From Pirellulales bacterium (GTDB lineage Bacteria; Planctomycetota; Planctomycetia; Pirellulales; Thermoguttaceae): DNA of 64,000 nucleotides. Every line of letters begins with the position of its first letter. The stretch's first letter is position 1. The translations under genes were made by a program, and so were the position numbers. Positions 43,828 to 53,080 of this stretch are shown here, in pieces. The stretch is taken from positions 32,343 to 96,342 of the forward strand of contig JAFGRD010000093.1 of assembly GCA_016935315.1 (NCBI GenBank), in the 5' to 3' direction. A model generated the notes under the pieces. It saw only the letters and a program-made list of their open reading frames with translations, was not told the DNA's origin and searched no databases.

Positions 43828-46800
43828 ATGAACATGAAACCGATTGACATTCTCACTGCCTTGTTGCTCGTCTCACCGTGCGTGCCAGCCGCCGACGCTG
43901 CCGTCTTCCAGCCAGCCGCCGACGCGAACCTCGACCGAACCGTTTTTGCGCAATGGGTGGATGGAAAGGAAACGCCCATCGCCGAAGACGCCGCCAAAGA
44001 CGGCCCAGGCTCCGTCGTGTGGATCGCCAATAGGATGCCCGATTGGCGTGGCGTCAAGTTCGGCGAGGGGCGAGCCATCGGCGCGCGGCATCTGCGCATC
44101 GGCTTTGCGGAGCCCGTAACGGTCGGCTCCGTACTGGTCCGCGGCGGCGGCTCGCTCAGTGTGCTGAAGTCGGACGTCGCCCATCCAGGTGACCTGGCGG
44201 ACGATTCGCAGTGGATTAACGCCGAGCGTCTGCTCGACGGCGAACCGTCGCGCAAGGAAGTTGGGCGAGAGGACTATGCGTTTTGGGTTCTGCCCTCGGA
44301 AATGCAAACGCGAGCGCTGCGGTTCAGCCACTCGCCCTCGCCCGGCGATCCCGAGATGGCTGGCTGGCTTGGCGGCGTGTGGATTCATGAGCGGAGATTC
44401 GCCAACATCGCGCCGCAGGCTCGCGCGCAATCGGTCGCCCGCGAGGACGTCAGTGCAAAGCTCATTGATGAGTCGAACAATCGCACCTGGAGCACCTGGG
44501 ACAATGGCGCACAGGGAGCCGCCCTGCAGGTCTCGCCGGAGCACCCGGAGATGGTCACCCTGACCTGGCCCAAGCCGGTCAATCTCAGCGGCCTGTGCCT
44601 GTTGTGGACCGGCTTCTCCGCCGTCGAAGTCGATGCGTTCATCGGCGGCGCGAGCGAGAGCGTTCGCGAGGCGGCCGATTCGAGTTGGCGATGCGTCGGA
44701 AGCCGCAGCGGCATGGATGCACTCTACCCCATGGCGCTAGGGCCGAACTGGGTCCCCTTTGAGAAGCCGGTCGAGACGCGCGCCGTGCGGTTACGCATCG
44801 TGGCGGGCGCCAAGTCGGGACATCCGCACCTTCAAGACAAGGTCAGAGAAGGCCGCCGCGTGTGGATGGGCGAACTGATGGCTGTCACGCCGCTGGCAAG
44901 CGACGCGGCACTGGTGACCCTCGTCATGCCCGAAGCCGCCGAAGAGCCGCCGCCGATCCCAATCAAGTTCACCCTGCCCGAGGCCGGTGTGGTGACGCTG
45001 GTGATTGAGGGCCCAGAAGACAGGAGGGTGCGGAATCTCGTCAGCGAAACCCCGTTTCCCGCGGGCGAAAGCACCGCGTGGTGGGATGGCAGCGACGACT
45101 TGCTGCGAGATCCCCAGGCCGCCAGCCACGGGCTTTATCACATTCCCGCCCGGTTCGTCGCACCAGGCACGTACAAGGTGCGCGGCCTGTGGCACAAGCC
45201 CCTGAGGCTTCACTACGAGTTTAGCATCTACAACGCCGGCAAGCCCGCCTGGCCAACGGCGGACGGCACGGGCTGCTGGCTGACCACACACACGCCGCCG
45301 ACCAGTATGGCCGTCGTGCCCGGAACCCGCACCGACGACGGAAAGCCGCTCATCTTCATGGGCGCGTTCGTCGCCGAGGGCGGGCATGGCGTACAGTGGC
45401 TGCATGAAGATGGCTCAAAGCTCGGTGGACAGCACTGGGTCGGCGGCAACTGGACCGGCGCCCCGACGCTCGCGGTCGATCTCGGCGATAACGCGGTGGC
45501 CGACCATCTCTGCTATATCGGTTCCATCTGGGAGGGTGAATTGCGATTGACGGCGAAGACGCGAAGTTTTCGAGACGACCCCGTTTTCGTTCAGAAGCTC
45601 GGAAACGCCTTGCGCATGCGCAGTGACGATCGAAGCGAGCTCAACGTGCCACCGCCGTTGGAGGGTTTCGATGGCGGGGACAAGATCCATGTGCTCGGCG
45701 GCATCGCGGCCTGCGACGGCCTGCTGGTGTGCTCACTCGTGCGGCAGAACGCATTGCTGATCGTTGACATCAAGAAAGGCAAAGCCACCAACCGCATCGC
45801 GCTGCCCAACCCACGCGGCGTCTGTTTCGACTCCAGGGGGCGTCTGCTTGTGCTCAGCGGCAAGCAGCTCGTCCGCTTCACCGTACTCTCGGGCAAGCCG
45901 GAAACCCTCATCACAGGAGGACTCGACGATCCGCGTCACGTCGCCGTCAATGCGGATGGCGATTTCCTGATCACCGACCGGGGAGGCTCGCATCAGGTGA
46001 AGGTCTTTTCTCCGGTGGGCACGCAGATCGGAACGATCGGCAAGCCCGCGCCGCCGGCAGTCGGCCCCTACGATCCGCTGCACATGAACAACCCCAACGG
46101 ACTCGCAGTCGATACCCAAGGTCGGGTGTGGGTTGCCGAGTGCGACAATTATCCACGACGCGTCTCCGTCTGGAGGGCCGATGGGAAACTCGTGCGGGCG
46201 TTCTACGGTCCCACCGAATACGGCGGTGGCGGCGTGCTCGATCCGCGGGACCGAAGCCGCTTCTATTACAAAGGGATGGAGTTCAGGCTCGACTGGAAGA
46301 CCGGCACCGATTCGCTCGTCCGCGTCTTCGCCCGACCCGACCCACTGCTGGCTGCGCATTACGGTCCTTACTCACCCGACACGCCGCTGTATCCCGCCGC
46401 GGAAGAGGGCCGTCGCTACTTCACTAGCTGCTACACGCACACTCCCACCCACGGTGACGATGTCGCGTTCCTCTGGCTCGATGGCCAGGAGAAGGCCCGG
46501 CTGGTTGCGGCCTTCGGCAGCGCTCACTCCTGGTCCGTGTTGCGTGAAGCAGCGTTTCGGAGCCGTTGGCCGGAAGGCACCAAGCCCGAAGAGGAACGTC
46601 CGCGGCCGGAAGAGGCGACCGCCTTTGCCTGGACGGATGGGAACGAGGATGGACGTCCGCAGCCCGCCGAGGTGCAGTTTGTGAAAGCATTGTGCCGGGG
46701 CGTCACCGTAATGGACGATCTCTCCGTGGTCGTCTCGCGGTTCGACGAACGGAACGTGCGATTTCCCGCTACCTTCGATGGTGCGGGAATGCCTCACTAT

Positions 46801-48177
46801 GCCCTGGCAAAGCCCGAAAGTCTTGGCGCCGCCGGCGGTCGTTCCCCCTCGTCCGGCGGCAATCAATCGCTCGCCGAGCCGGGCGGCTGGACGATCAACA
46901 CCAATGCATCAGAACCGTTTTCACCCTACAGCCTCGGCGGCAAGTTCAAGGGCGAGCCGCGTTGGAGCTATCCCAGCGCTTGGCCCGGTCTGCACGCCAG
47001 CCATGAAGCCGCCGTACCTGATCGTCCCGGCCTCGTCGTCGGCCACACGCGGCTGCTCGGCGGCTGGGTTCAAGGCAGAGCCGGTCCCATGTTCTGCATC
47101 AATGGCAACATGGGCAACATGTATCTCATCACCGCCGACGGCCTGTTCGTGAGCACCTTGTTCCACGACATCCGCTTGCGCCCGAACTGGGCCGCCCCGG
47201 TCGCCGTTCGCAACATGGACGTGACCGATGTTTCGCTGCACGACGAAAACTTCTGGCCCAGCATCACACAGACTCCCGACGGCAAGGTGTTCCTGGTCGA
47301 TGGCGGCCGCACCAGCCTCGTGCGAGTGGACGGCCTGGAAACGCTCGCGCGTCTGCCCGAGCAGACCGTCACCGTCACCACCGACGATCTTCAACGTGCC
47401 CGAGACTGGTTCGCTCGGACGGAGGCAAGACGTCAGCAGCAACAGGGCAGCGGTATCCTCCGCGTGCCCCTGCGCAGGACGTCGCCTCGGGTCGATGGCC
47501 GGCTCGACGACTGGCCCGCAACGACCGACTGGGCGTTCATCGACCGGCGCGGCACGAAAGCCAACTTCAACAGCAACTCCCGCCCGTACGAAGTCAGCGC
47601 CGCGGTTGCGTTGACCGACACGCATCTCTACGCCGCCTGGCGCACGACCGAGAAGGACCTGCTCAACAACAGTGGCGAGACGCCCAACGCACCGTTCAAA
47701 CACGGCGGCTGCCTGGACCTGATGCTGGCCACCGACCCGAGGGCGGAACCTGGCCGCAACGCACCCGTGCCCGGCGATCAGCGACTGCTGATCACGCAGA
47801 TCGAAGGCGAAACACGCGCTCTGCTCTATCGTGCCAAAGTGCCGGGCGTCCAAGAGCCGGTCGCCTTCAGCAGCCCCTGGCGCACCATCACCATCGACGT
47901 CGTCGAAGATGTAACCGAGCAGGTGACGCTCGCAACCGACAAACAGGGCAACTTCGAGATGCGCGTCGCGCTGGCCGCGCTTCATTGGCAACCGAAGCCC
48001 GGCGAAACCTACCGGGCAGACCTCGGCGTCCTGCGCGGTGCAAACGGCCAGACGACCCAGCGGGTTTACTGGACGAACAAGGCCACGGCCATCACCGCCG
48101 ATGTCCCCAGCGAAGCCGAACTCACGCCGAAGCTGTGGGGCAAGTGGGCAATAGTGGTTGATACTCTCGGTCGCTGA
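43828..48177 (+). CDS. Second large secreted propeller/carbohydrate-binding protein (paralogue)
   Basis: 1449 residues from the ATG at 43828 (another ATG at 43834), 35 bp after the previous gene. Signal peptide KPIDILTALLLVSPCVPAAD. Two F5/8-type-C (discoidin)-like domains (about 30-360; RHLRIGFAEPVTVGSVLVRG, VTLTWPKPVNLSGLCLLWTG) replace the N-terminal CBM9 of its neighbour. A FlgD-like domain follows (about 380-470; IPIKFTLPEAGVVTLVIEGP), then an NHL-type propeller (about 490-1190; NPRGVCFDSRGRLLVLSGKQ, NPNGLAVDTQGRVWVAECDN) and a C-terminal CBM9-like domain (about 1210-1449; SPRVDGRLDDWPATTDWAFI, AALTDTHLYAAWRTTEKDL-type). The shared order implies duplication, then divergence of the N-terminus. 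Joint action on glycans is inferred. Confidence 0.8.
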   Translation: MNMKPIDILTALLLVSPCVPAADAAVFQPAADANLDRTVFAQWVDGKETPIAEDAAKDGPGSVVWIANRMPDWRGVKFGEGRAIGARHLRIGFAEPVTVGSVLVRGGGSLSVLKSDVAHPGDLADDSQWINAERLLDGEPSRKEVGREDYAFWVLPSEMQTRALRFSHSPSPGDPEMAGWLGGVWIHERRFANIAPQARAQSVAREDVSAKLIDESNNRTWSTWDNGAQGAALQVSPEHPEMVTLTWPKPVNLSGLCLLWTGFSAVEVDAFIGGASESVREAADSSWRCVGSRSGMDALYPMALGPNWVPFEKPVETRAVRLRIVAGAKSGHPHLQDKVREGRRVWMGELMAVTPLASDAALVTLVMPEAAEEPPPIPIKFTLPEAGVVTLVIEGPEDRRVRNLVSETPFPAGESTAWWDGSDDLLRDPQAASHGLYHIPARFVAPGTYKVRGLWHKPLRLHYEFSIYNAGKPAWPTADGTGCWLTTHTPPTSMAVVPGTRTDDGKPLIFMGAFVAEGGHGVQWLHEDGSKLGGQHWVGGNWTGAPTLAVDLGDNAVADHLCYIGSIWEGELRLTAKTRSFRDDPVFVQKLGNALRMRSDDRSELNVPPPLEGFDGGDKIHVLGGIAACDGLLVCSLVRQNALLIVDIKKGKATNRIALPNPRGVCFDSRGRLLVLSGKQLVRFTVLSGKPETLITGGLDDPRHVAVNADGDFLITDRGGSHQVKVFSPVGTQIGTIGKPAPPAVGPYDPLHMNNPNGLAVDTQGRVWVAECDNYPRRVSVWRADGKLVRAFYGPTEYGGGGVLDPRDRSRFYYKGMEFRLDWKTGTDSLVRVFARPDPLLAAHYGPYSPDTPLYPAAEEGRRYFTSCYTHTPTHGDDVAFLWLDGQEKARLVAAFGSAHSWSVLREAAFRSRWPEGTKPEEERPRPEEATAFAWTDGNEDGRPQPAEVQFVKALCRGVTVMDDLSVVVSRFDERNVRFPATFDGAGMPHYALAKPESLGAAGGRSPSSGGNQSLAEPGGWTINTNASEPFSPYSLGGKFKGEPRWSYPSAWPGLHASHEAAVPDRPGLVVGHTRLLGGWVQGRAGPMFCINGNMGNMYLITADGLFVSTLFHDIRLRPNWAAPVAVRNMDVTDVSLHDENFWPSITQTPDGKVFLVDGGRTSLVRVDGLETLARLPEQTVTVTTDDLQRARDWFARTEARRQQQQGSGILRVPLRRTSPRVDGRLDDWPATTDWAFIDRRGTKANFNSNSRPYEVSAAVALTDTHLYAAWRTTEKDLLNNSGETPNAPFKHGGCLDLMLATDPRAEPGRNAPVPGDQRLLITQIEGETRALLYRAKVPGVQEPVAFSSPWRTITIDVVEDVTEQVTLATDKQGNFEMRVALAALHWQPKPGETYRADLGVLRGANGQTTQRVYWTNKATAITADVPSEAELTPKLWGKWAIVVDTLGR

Positions 48178-48542
48178 CCCGGTCCCTGTGATCATTGCCT
48201 ATTGACGCTTGCCCACGCTTCCTTGGTCTTCCGCGGGGACGCATGGTTGGGTCGCGCTTCAGTTTCTTTGCCAGGCGGTTCACCCAGTTTGGTTCGCCGA
48301 ACGGGAGGCCCGTCTCGTTGCTGCGACGTATCGATGGCAACTCGTTGTCGGGAGGAACCTGGTGAACATCGCCCGCCCAGCGACGGCGGCGCACGGCCGG
48401 ATAGGCTGCCATCGCTGGCTCGTCCGGTAGTGGGTGTGAGTGTTCGTTGCGGCAATACTTCAACGGGTTGAGCCCGTTGGGTGGGCATGAGGGCGATCCG
48501 CCCTATGGAGACTGACTCACTGCTAAACTCCTGCGCGTTCCG
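48178..48542. other. Intergenic region between convergent genes
   Basis: 365 bp. Contains two tail-end hairpins: CAACGGG / CCCGTTG (48461-48479) and AGGGCG / CGCCCT (48490-48504), which may terminate one or both flanking operons. No supported gene. Confidence 0.4.
48461..48504. terminator. Paired hairpins between convergent genes
   Basis: Stem 1: CAACGGG-ttgag-CCCGTTG (7 bp, perfect). Stem 2: AGGGCG-atc-CGCCCT (6 bp, perfect). Neither has a T-run, so terminator function is tentative. Confidence 0.4.
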
Positions 48543-50987
48543 CTACCACGGCTCCTTCGGCCGATACCACAACGACCGCCAATAGGCCGCTTCGGTCGCG
48601 TAGACGTCGATCTCGGCGTTCGGGGACAGGTCGGCGGGAAGAATCCCGTATTTCTTCATCTCGCGGACGTAGGTCGGCGTGGGGCGAAAGCCGGGCATGT
48701 CGAACCGCTTGATCCGCTCCAGGTGGGCCTGGCCGTCGCGACAAAGGGCGAGGATCTTGCCGTAGTCGGGGTCGCCGGTGTCGGCGAAGACCACCGCCGA
48801 CTCGCCCGGCTGTCCGTCGCTGCGCTGCTTGCACAGCCCATAGCCGCCGGCGTCGCGGGCCAGCGGCCCGAGCAGGATCAGCGACTTCTCGGGCCGCGTG
48901 AGGTTGAACATCAGGTGCCGCGACCAGCGCACCCGCACGTCGTCGAAGTCGGGATTGGAAAGCACCAGGTCCAGGTTGTCGGAAAGGTACTGCGGCAGCG
49001 GCATCGACCGGTCGTGGCAGCCGAGACAGCGGCGGCGGATCGCCTCGGAGGCGGCGATCGAGCTGGGCCACTGGCGGTCGGACGTCTCCAGTCGGCTCCG
49101 CGGGAAGCCGCCGATCATGCCCGTGCCCAACGCCGCGTACGTGCCCGGATAGGCCGCCGCCGACTCGATCCAGTAGCGAATCATGTCTTGTTGATGGGGC
49201 GTGGGCCGGGCGTCGTAGTGGCTGCCGTCGAGCTTCTGCATCAGGGGACTGGCCGAGGTGCCCACCGCCCGCGGCGGCAGGTTGGTCTCCAGCCGGTCGC
49301 GGCCGTCGGAAACCTCGTTCAGTGCGGTCAGCGTGTAGTAGCTGTGCGAATAGATCGGCCCGCGGTCGCCGCTGAGGATCACCCCGCCCTCGCGCCGCTG
49401 GTAGTCGTGACAATCGAGGCAATGCTCGTCGAGGATTGGCTGGACGTCGCGAGGGAAGTCGAAGACCTCGGGGATACCCTCCAGCGGTTGGACCTTGCTG
49501 GGCGGGCGTTGCAGGGCCGCCAGGGCGTTGCGGCCCGGATTGGCCGGCGTGCGGGTGCGATGCTCGTGACAGCCGACGCAACTGGTCGTCTCGTCGGGCA
49601 TCACCGTCAGGAAGCTGTGCATCCGCTTCACCGAGTTGTTGTTCTCGTCCAACGCCACGAAGAAGAAGCTCCGCAGGGCGGGCAGCTCCATGTAGGCCGA
49701 GCCGTCGGGTTCCACCGGCACGGTCCCCACGACGCGCTCCAGCGTGTACGTCCCCCCGAAGCTCATCGGCGGCATCTTGCCGCTGTAGTTGATCGGCTTG
49801 GGCAAGGTCTCCAGCACCAACAGCCGCCTGATGTCGCCCGGCTCGACGCCCTCCATCCGCCGGCCGCTGTAGACGTTGCTGAGAATCAGCCGCCCGGTCG
49901 GCTGCCGGGCCGCGGCCTTACACGGGATCACGCGCTCGCGCGGCCTGGGGCGCAGCGGGCGGGGCTCGTGGCAATGGACACCCGCCTGTTGCAGCTCGGG
50001 CGGCAGCCGGTACAGCTCGCGGGACCGCCCGCGACCGTCGACAGCCAGCAGCGTCGCCCCCCGGGCAGCCAGGAAACAGTCTTCGGAGAGCGGATAGGGA
50101 TCGCGATAATCGGTGTCCTTGGTGATCGTGCGGGCGGAGCCCAGATCGTCGGGCCCGGCCTTGGGCGTGACAATCGCCAGTGCCCCGGCGTGCTCCCGTT
50201 GACCATGGCCGGGCGAGAAGACGGCCACCACCTGGTTCTCCGTGCCCGGGATCGGCTTGGCGTCGATCATCAGCGTGCCGGGGTGCAGGTTGCCGTAGTA
50301 GATCATCTGCGCGGTGCCGTCCGGGTTGGCCGTCCAGAGATGGTGGAAGGCCACGCGGCTGCGATCGACGTATTCCCAGCGCTGGTAGATCACCCGTCCG
50401 TCGGGCAGCGGCCAGGGCGTGTTGTCGTGCTCGATGTTCGCGGAGATCGTGCGGATGTTCCCACCGTCGGCGTCGCAGGCGTGCAACACGGCGACCGGCG
50501 TGTACCAGCAATTCACCCAGCGGTTGCAGCGGCTGGAGCAGAACATGATCCGCCCGTCGGGCAGATAGGTCGGCTCGAAATCGTCGTAGGGCCCGTCGGT
50601 CAGTTGCCTCAGGCCGCTGCCGTCGCTTTGGATCTCGTAGAGGTGGAAGTGTTCCGAGTCGCCGCGGCGGTAGGAGAAGAGGATCGTCCGCCCGTCGTAA
50701 TGGACCTGGGGATCGCGGACGGTGCCTTGCGGGTCGTCGACGAGCACCTCGACCGCCCCGGTGCGGAGGTTCAGCCGGCACAATCGCCCCATGGCCCGAT
50801 AGGTCTTGTCGTTCTCGTCGAAGGCGTAGTAGCCGAAGTTCTCGTACCAATGGCTGCCGGCGCTCGGCTGGCGGCAGGCGAAGACGATTTCCTCGACGTC
50901 TTCCAGACCGGCGCCGGCAACGGGCGTCGCGGGGCCGAAGAGCAACAGGGCCGCTGCCAGACACATCACGGGGGCGAAACGGATCAT
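48543..50987 (-). CDS. Hydrazine-synthase-alpha-like secreted c-heme protein
   Basis: The ATG at 50987 has AGAAGGAAG upstream; 814 residues, close to HZS-alpha length. The signal peptide (FAPVMCLAAALLLFGPATPV) is followed by a beta-propeller with repeats of the type YDDFEPTYLPDGRIMFCSSR, NTPWPLPDGRVIYQRWEYVD and DPQVHYDGRTILFSYRRGDS. Three CxxCH motifs would bind c-type hemes: SCVGCHEHR (about 471), HCLDCHDYQ (about 524) and RCLGCHDRS (about 655). HZS-alpha-like proteins of this layout occur in many planctomycetes that are not anammox bacteria, so the call is family membership, not hydrazine synthesis. It should be periplasmic and redox-active, and is the last gene of this minus-strand block. 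Confidence 0.82.
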   Translation of the reverse strand: MIRFAPVMCLAAALLLFGPATPVAGAGLEDVEEIVFACRQPSAGSHWYENFGYYAFDENDKTYRAMGRLCRLNLRTGAVEVLVDDPQGTVRDPQVHYDGRTILFSYRRGDSEHFHLYEIQSDGSGLRQLTDGPYDDFEPTYLPDGRIMFCSSRCNRWVNCWYTPVAVLHACDADGGNIRTISANIEHDNTPWPLPDGRVIYQRWEYVDRSRVAFHHLWTANPDGTAQMIYYGNLHPGTLMIDAKPIPGTENQVVAVFSPGHGQREHAGALAIVTPKAGPDDLGSARTITKDTDYRDPYPLSEDCFLAARGATLLAVDGRGRSRELYRLPPELQQAGVHCHEPRPLRPRPRERVIPCKAAARQPTGRLILSNVYSGRRMEGVEPGDIRRLLVLETLPKPINYSGKMPPMSFGGTYTLERVVGTVPVEPDGSAYMELPALRSFFFVALDENNNSVKRMHSFLTVMPDETTSCVGCHEHRTRTPANPGRNALAALQRPPSKVQPLEGIPEVFDFPRDVQPILDEHCLDCHDYQRREGGVILSGDRGPIYSHSYYTLTALNEVSDGRDRLETNLPPRAVGTSASPLMQKLDGSHYDARPTPHQQDMIRYWIESAAAYPGTYAALGTGMIGGFPRSRLETSDRQWPSSIAASEAIRRRCLGCHDRSMPLPQYLSDNLDLVLSNPDFDDVRVRWSRHLMFNLTRPEKSLILLGPLARDAGGYGLCKQRSDGQPGESAVVFADTGDPDYGKILALCRDGQAHLERIKRFDMPGFRPTPTYVREMKKYGILPADLSPNAEIDVYATEAAYWRSLWYRPKEPW

Positions 50988-51118
50988 CGCGTGACTTCCT
51001 TCTCTTACGGAAGCGGCCGGCGCGGCTTCCCGGCGCTTCGGTTCGGCCGGAAATGCCAACACCTTAGGCGCCACAGGAGCCTATTGGCGATGGTAAACGA
51101 GCGAAGTTGCCGAGTCAA

Positions 51119-53071
51119 CTACGGCACGGCCGCCGCGCTCAGCGGCGCGGCCACCGGCAAGGACGCCGCGGGGAAGCGGGCGGCGATGACCTGATCGGGC
51201 TGGCCGGCGCGGGCGTATTCGGGCACGAGTTGCTGCAGGCTTTCGATGATCCTCTCGGGCTTCTCGTCGGCCGCCTGCACGAGCCGGTCGATGGCGGCCA
51301 TCACGGCCCGGGGGTTGCGACGCTTGCGATCCGCCACGGTGATTTTCGGGTGCGGCGTGGGCAATCGCCTTTCGCCGCGGACGTGCAACTCCTCGAAGAG
51401 CTTCTCGCCCGGCCGCAGACCGCTGAACTCGATCTCGACGTCGCGTCCGAGTTGCAGCCCGGAGAGCCGAATCATGTCGGCCGCCAGATCGACGATCCGC
51501 ACCGGATCGCCCATGTCCAACAGGAGGATTTCGCCGCCCTTGCCGATGGCCCCGGCCTGGATGACCAGCCGGGCCGCCTCGGGGATGGTCATGAAGTAGC
51601 GCTGGATCTTCGGATGGGTCACGGTCACCGGCCCCCCGGCGGCGATCTGCTGGCGGAAGACCTGGACCACGCTGCCGTCGGAGTCGAGCACGTTGCCGAA
51701 CCGCACGGTAACGAACCGGCACGCGGCCGAGGCCGCCTGCGACTGGACGTAGAGCTCGGCCGCCCGCTTGCAGGCACCCATCACGCTGGTCGGATTGACG
51801 GCCTTGTCGGTGGAAATCAGCACGAAGGATTTCACGCCGCACTCGGTGGCCAGGTCGGCCAGTTGGCGGGTGGCCAGCACGATGTTGCGCACGGCCTGGT
51901 GGGGATGGGCTTCCATCAGGGGCACGTGCTTGTAGGCGGCCGCGTGGAAGATCACGTCGGGCCGGCACTCCCGAAGCAGCCGGCGCATCTCCTTCTCGTC
52001 GAGAACGTCGGCGATGCGTACGTCGAGCCCCGCGCCGCCGGCCTGGCTCTGCAACTCCCGCTGCAGAAAGAACTGCCCGTTCTCCGACCGGTCGACCAGG
52101 ATCAGCCGTTTGGGCGAGAATTGCAGCAACTGGCGGCAGATTTCCGAGCCGATGCTGCCGGCGCTGCCGGTGACCAGCAGCACGCGGTTGTCGATCCACT
52201 GCCGGATGTTTTCCGGGTCGAGCTGCACGGGCTCGCGCCGCAGCAGGTCGTTGATGGAGACCGGCCGCGGCTGGATGGCCACCTTGCCGCTGATGAGCTG
52301 CTCGTAGCTGGGAAGGGTTTTCACTTCAAGCGAGCACTGCCGTGCCTCGTCGACCAGCTTGCGGACCTGCCGGCCGGAAAGCTCCTCGGTGGCGATGAGG
52401 ATCTCGCGCACGCCGTGGCGCTGGGCAATCTGGCAGGTCTGGTCCACGGTGCCGATCACCGGCACGCCGCCGATGGCAGCGCCGACGCGCCGGTTGCCGA
52501 CGTCGACGAACCCGACCACGTGGTAAGCCAGCCGCTCGTTGCGGAGAATCGAGCGCAACAGCGACTCGCCCGCGTCGTCGGCCCCCACGATGAGCACGGG
52601 CACCTTGTTGGTGGAAAACAGCAGCGACATCCAATTGCCTTCGCGGAGCACGCGGACCAGGGACCGGGCCCCGCCGATGGCGACGATCGTGGTTCCCCAG
52701 TCGAGCAGGAAGACGCTCCGCGGCACGGTCGGCTCGGAGAGGAAGAAGCGGAAAATCAGCACCACGGCAATCAGGGAGCAGGTGGTCGCCTGGACCAGCG
52801 CGATCAGGTCGTAGAAGGTGACGAACCGCCCCCAGCTTCGATGGATGCGAAACCAGGCGAACATCGACAGCTTGGTCAAGACGACCCAACCGACCGTCAG
52901 CAGGAACTCCCGCTGCTCGGTCGGCCCCAGCCGGCCCTCGAACCGAAGCCAAAAGCTGATGTAGTAGATCGCCACGAACGCCGGCAGCAGCGTGGCCGCG
53001 CAGAACATCGGGCGCCTGGCTTGCCTGATCAACGACGTTTCCTTCCGTAGTGAATCACTGGTTGTTCCCAT
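51119..53071 (-). CDS. CapD/FlaA1-like membrane nucleoside-sugar dehydratase
   Basis: 650 residues. Four N-terminal membrane helices (FCAATLLPAFVAIYYISFWL, LTVGWVVLTKLSMFAWF, ATTCSLIAVVLIFRFFL, SVFLLDWGTTIVAIGGARSL), then a CoA-binding/Rossmann sensor part (VPVLIVGADDAGESLLRSIL) and the extended SDR catalytic domain (LLVTGSAGSIGSEICRQLLQ; FVLISTDKAVNPTSVMGACK). In the last motif the TDK is present and the usual tyrosine of YxxxK is methionine, as in membrane-bound CapD/PglF enzymes. It probably makes a 4-keto-6-deoxy UDP-sugar for the polysaccharide at the inner membrane. It follows the O-antigen-ligase gene with a 9-bp gap, the fourth gene of the exopolysaccharide operon. Confidence 0.9.
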   Translation of the reverse strand: MGTTSDSLRKETSLIRQARRPMFCAATLLPAFVAIYYISFWLRFEGRLGPTEQREFLLTVGWVVLTKLSMFAWFRIHRSWGRFVTFYDLIALVQATTCSLIAVVLIFRFFLSEPTVPRSVFLLDWGTTIVAIGGARSLVRVLREGNWMSLLFSTNKVPVLIVGADDAGESLLRSILRNERLAYHVVGFVDVGNRRVGAAIGGVPVIGTVDQTCQIAQRHGVREILIATEELSGRQVRKLVDEARQCSLEVKTLPSYEQLISGKVAIQPRPVSINDLLRREPVQLDPENIRQWIDNRVLLVTGSAGSIGSEICRQLLQFSPKRLILVDRSENGQFFLQRELQSQAGGAGLDVRIADVLDEKEMRRLLRECRPDVIFHAAAYKHVPLMEAHPHQAVRNIVLATRQLADLATECGVKSFVLISTDKAVNPTSVMGACKRAAELYVQSQAASAACRFVTVRFGNVLDSDGSVVQVFRQQIAAGGPVTVTHPKIQRYFMTIPEAARLVIQAGAIGKGGEILLLDMGDPVRIVDLAADMIRLSGLQLGRDVEIEFSGLRPGEKLFEELHVRGERRLPTPHPKITVADRKRRNPRAVMAAIDRLVQAADEKPERIIESLQQLVPEYARAGQPDQVIAARFPAASLPVAAPLSAAAVP

Positions 53072-53080
53072 GGGGCTTGG

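Noticed and set aside
48202..48212. TTGACGCTTGC just after the second propeller gene, identical to the left end of the 99-bp element
   Set aside because: Only 11 nt match before similarity fades; too short to call a fourth copy, though it is worth including in a genome-wide search.
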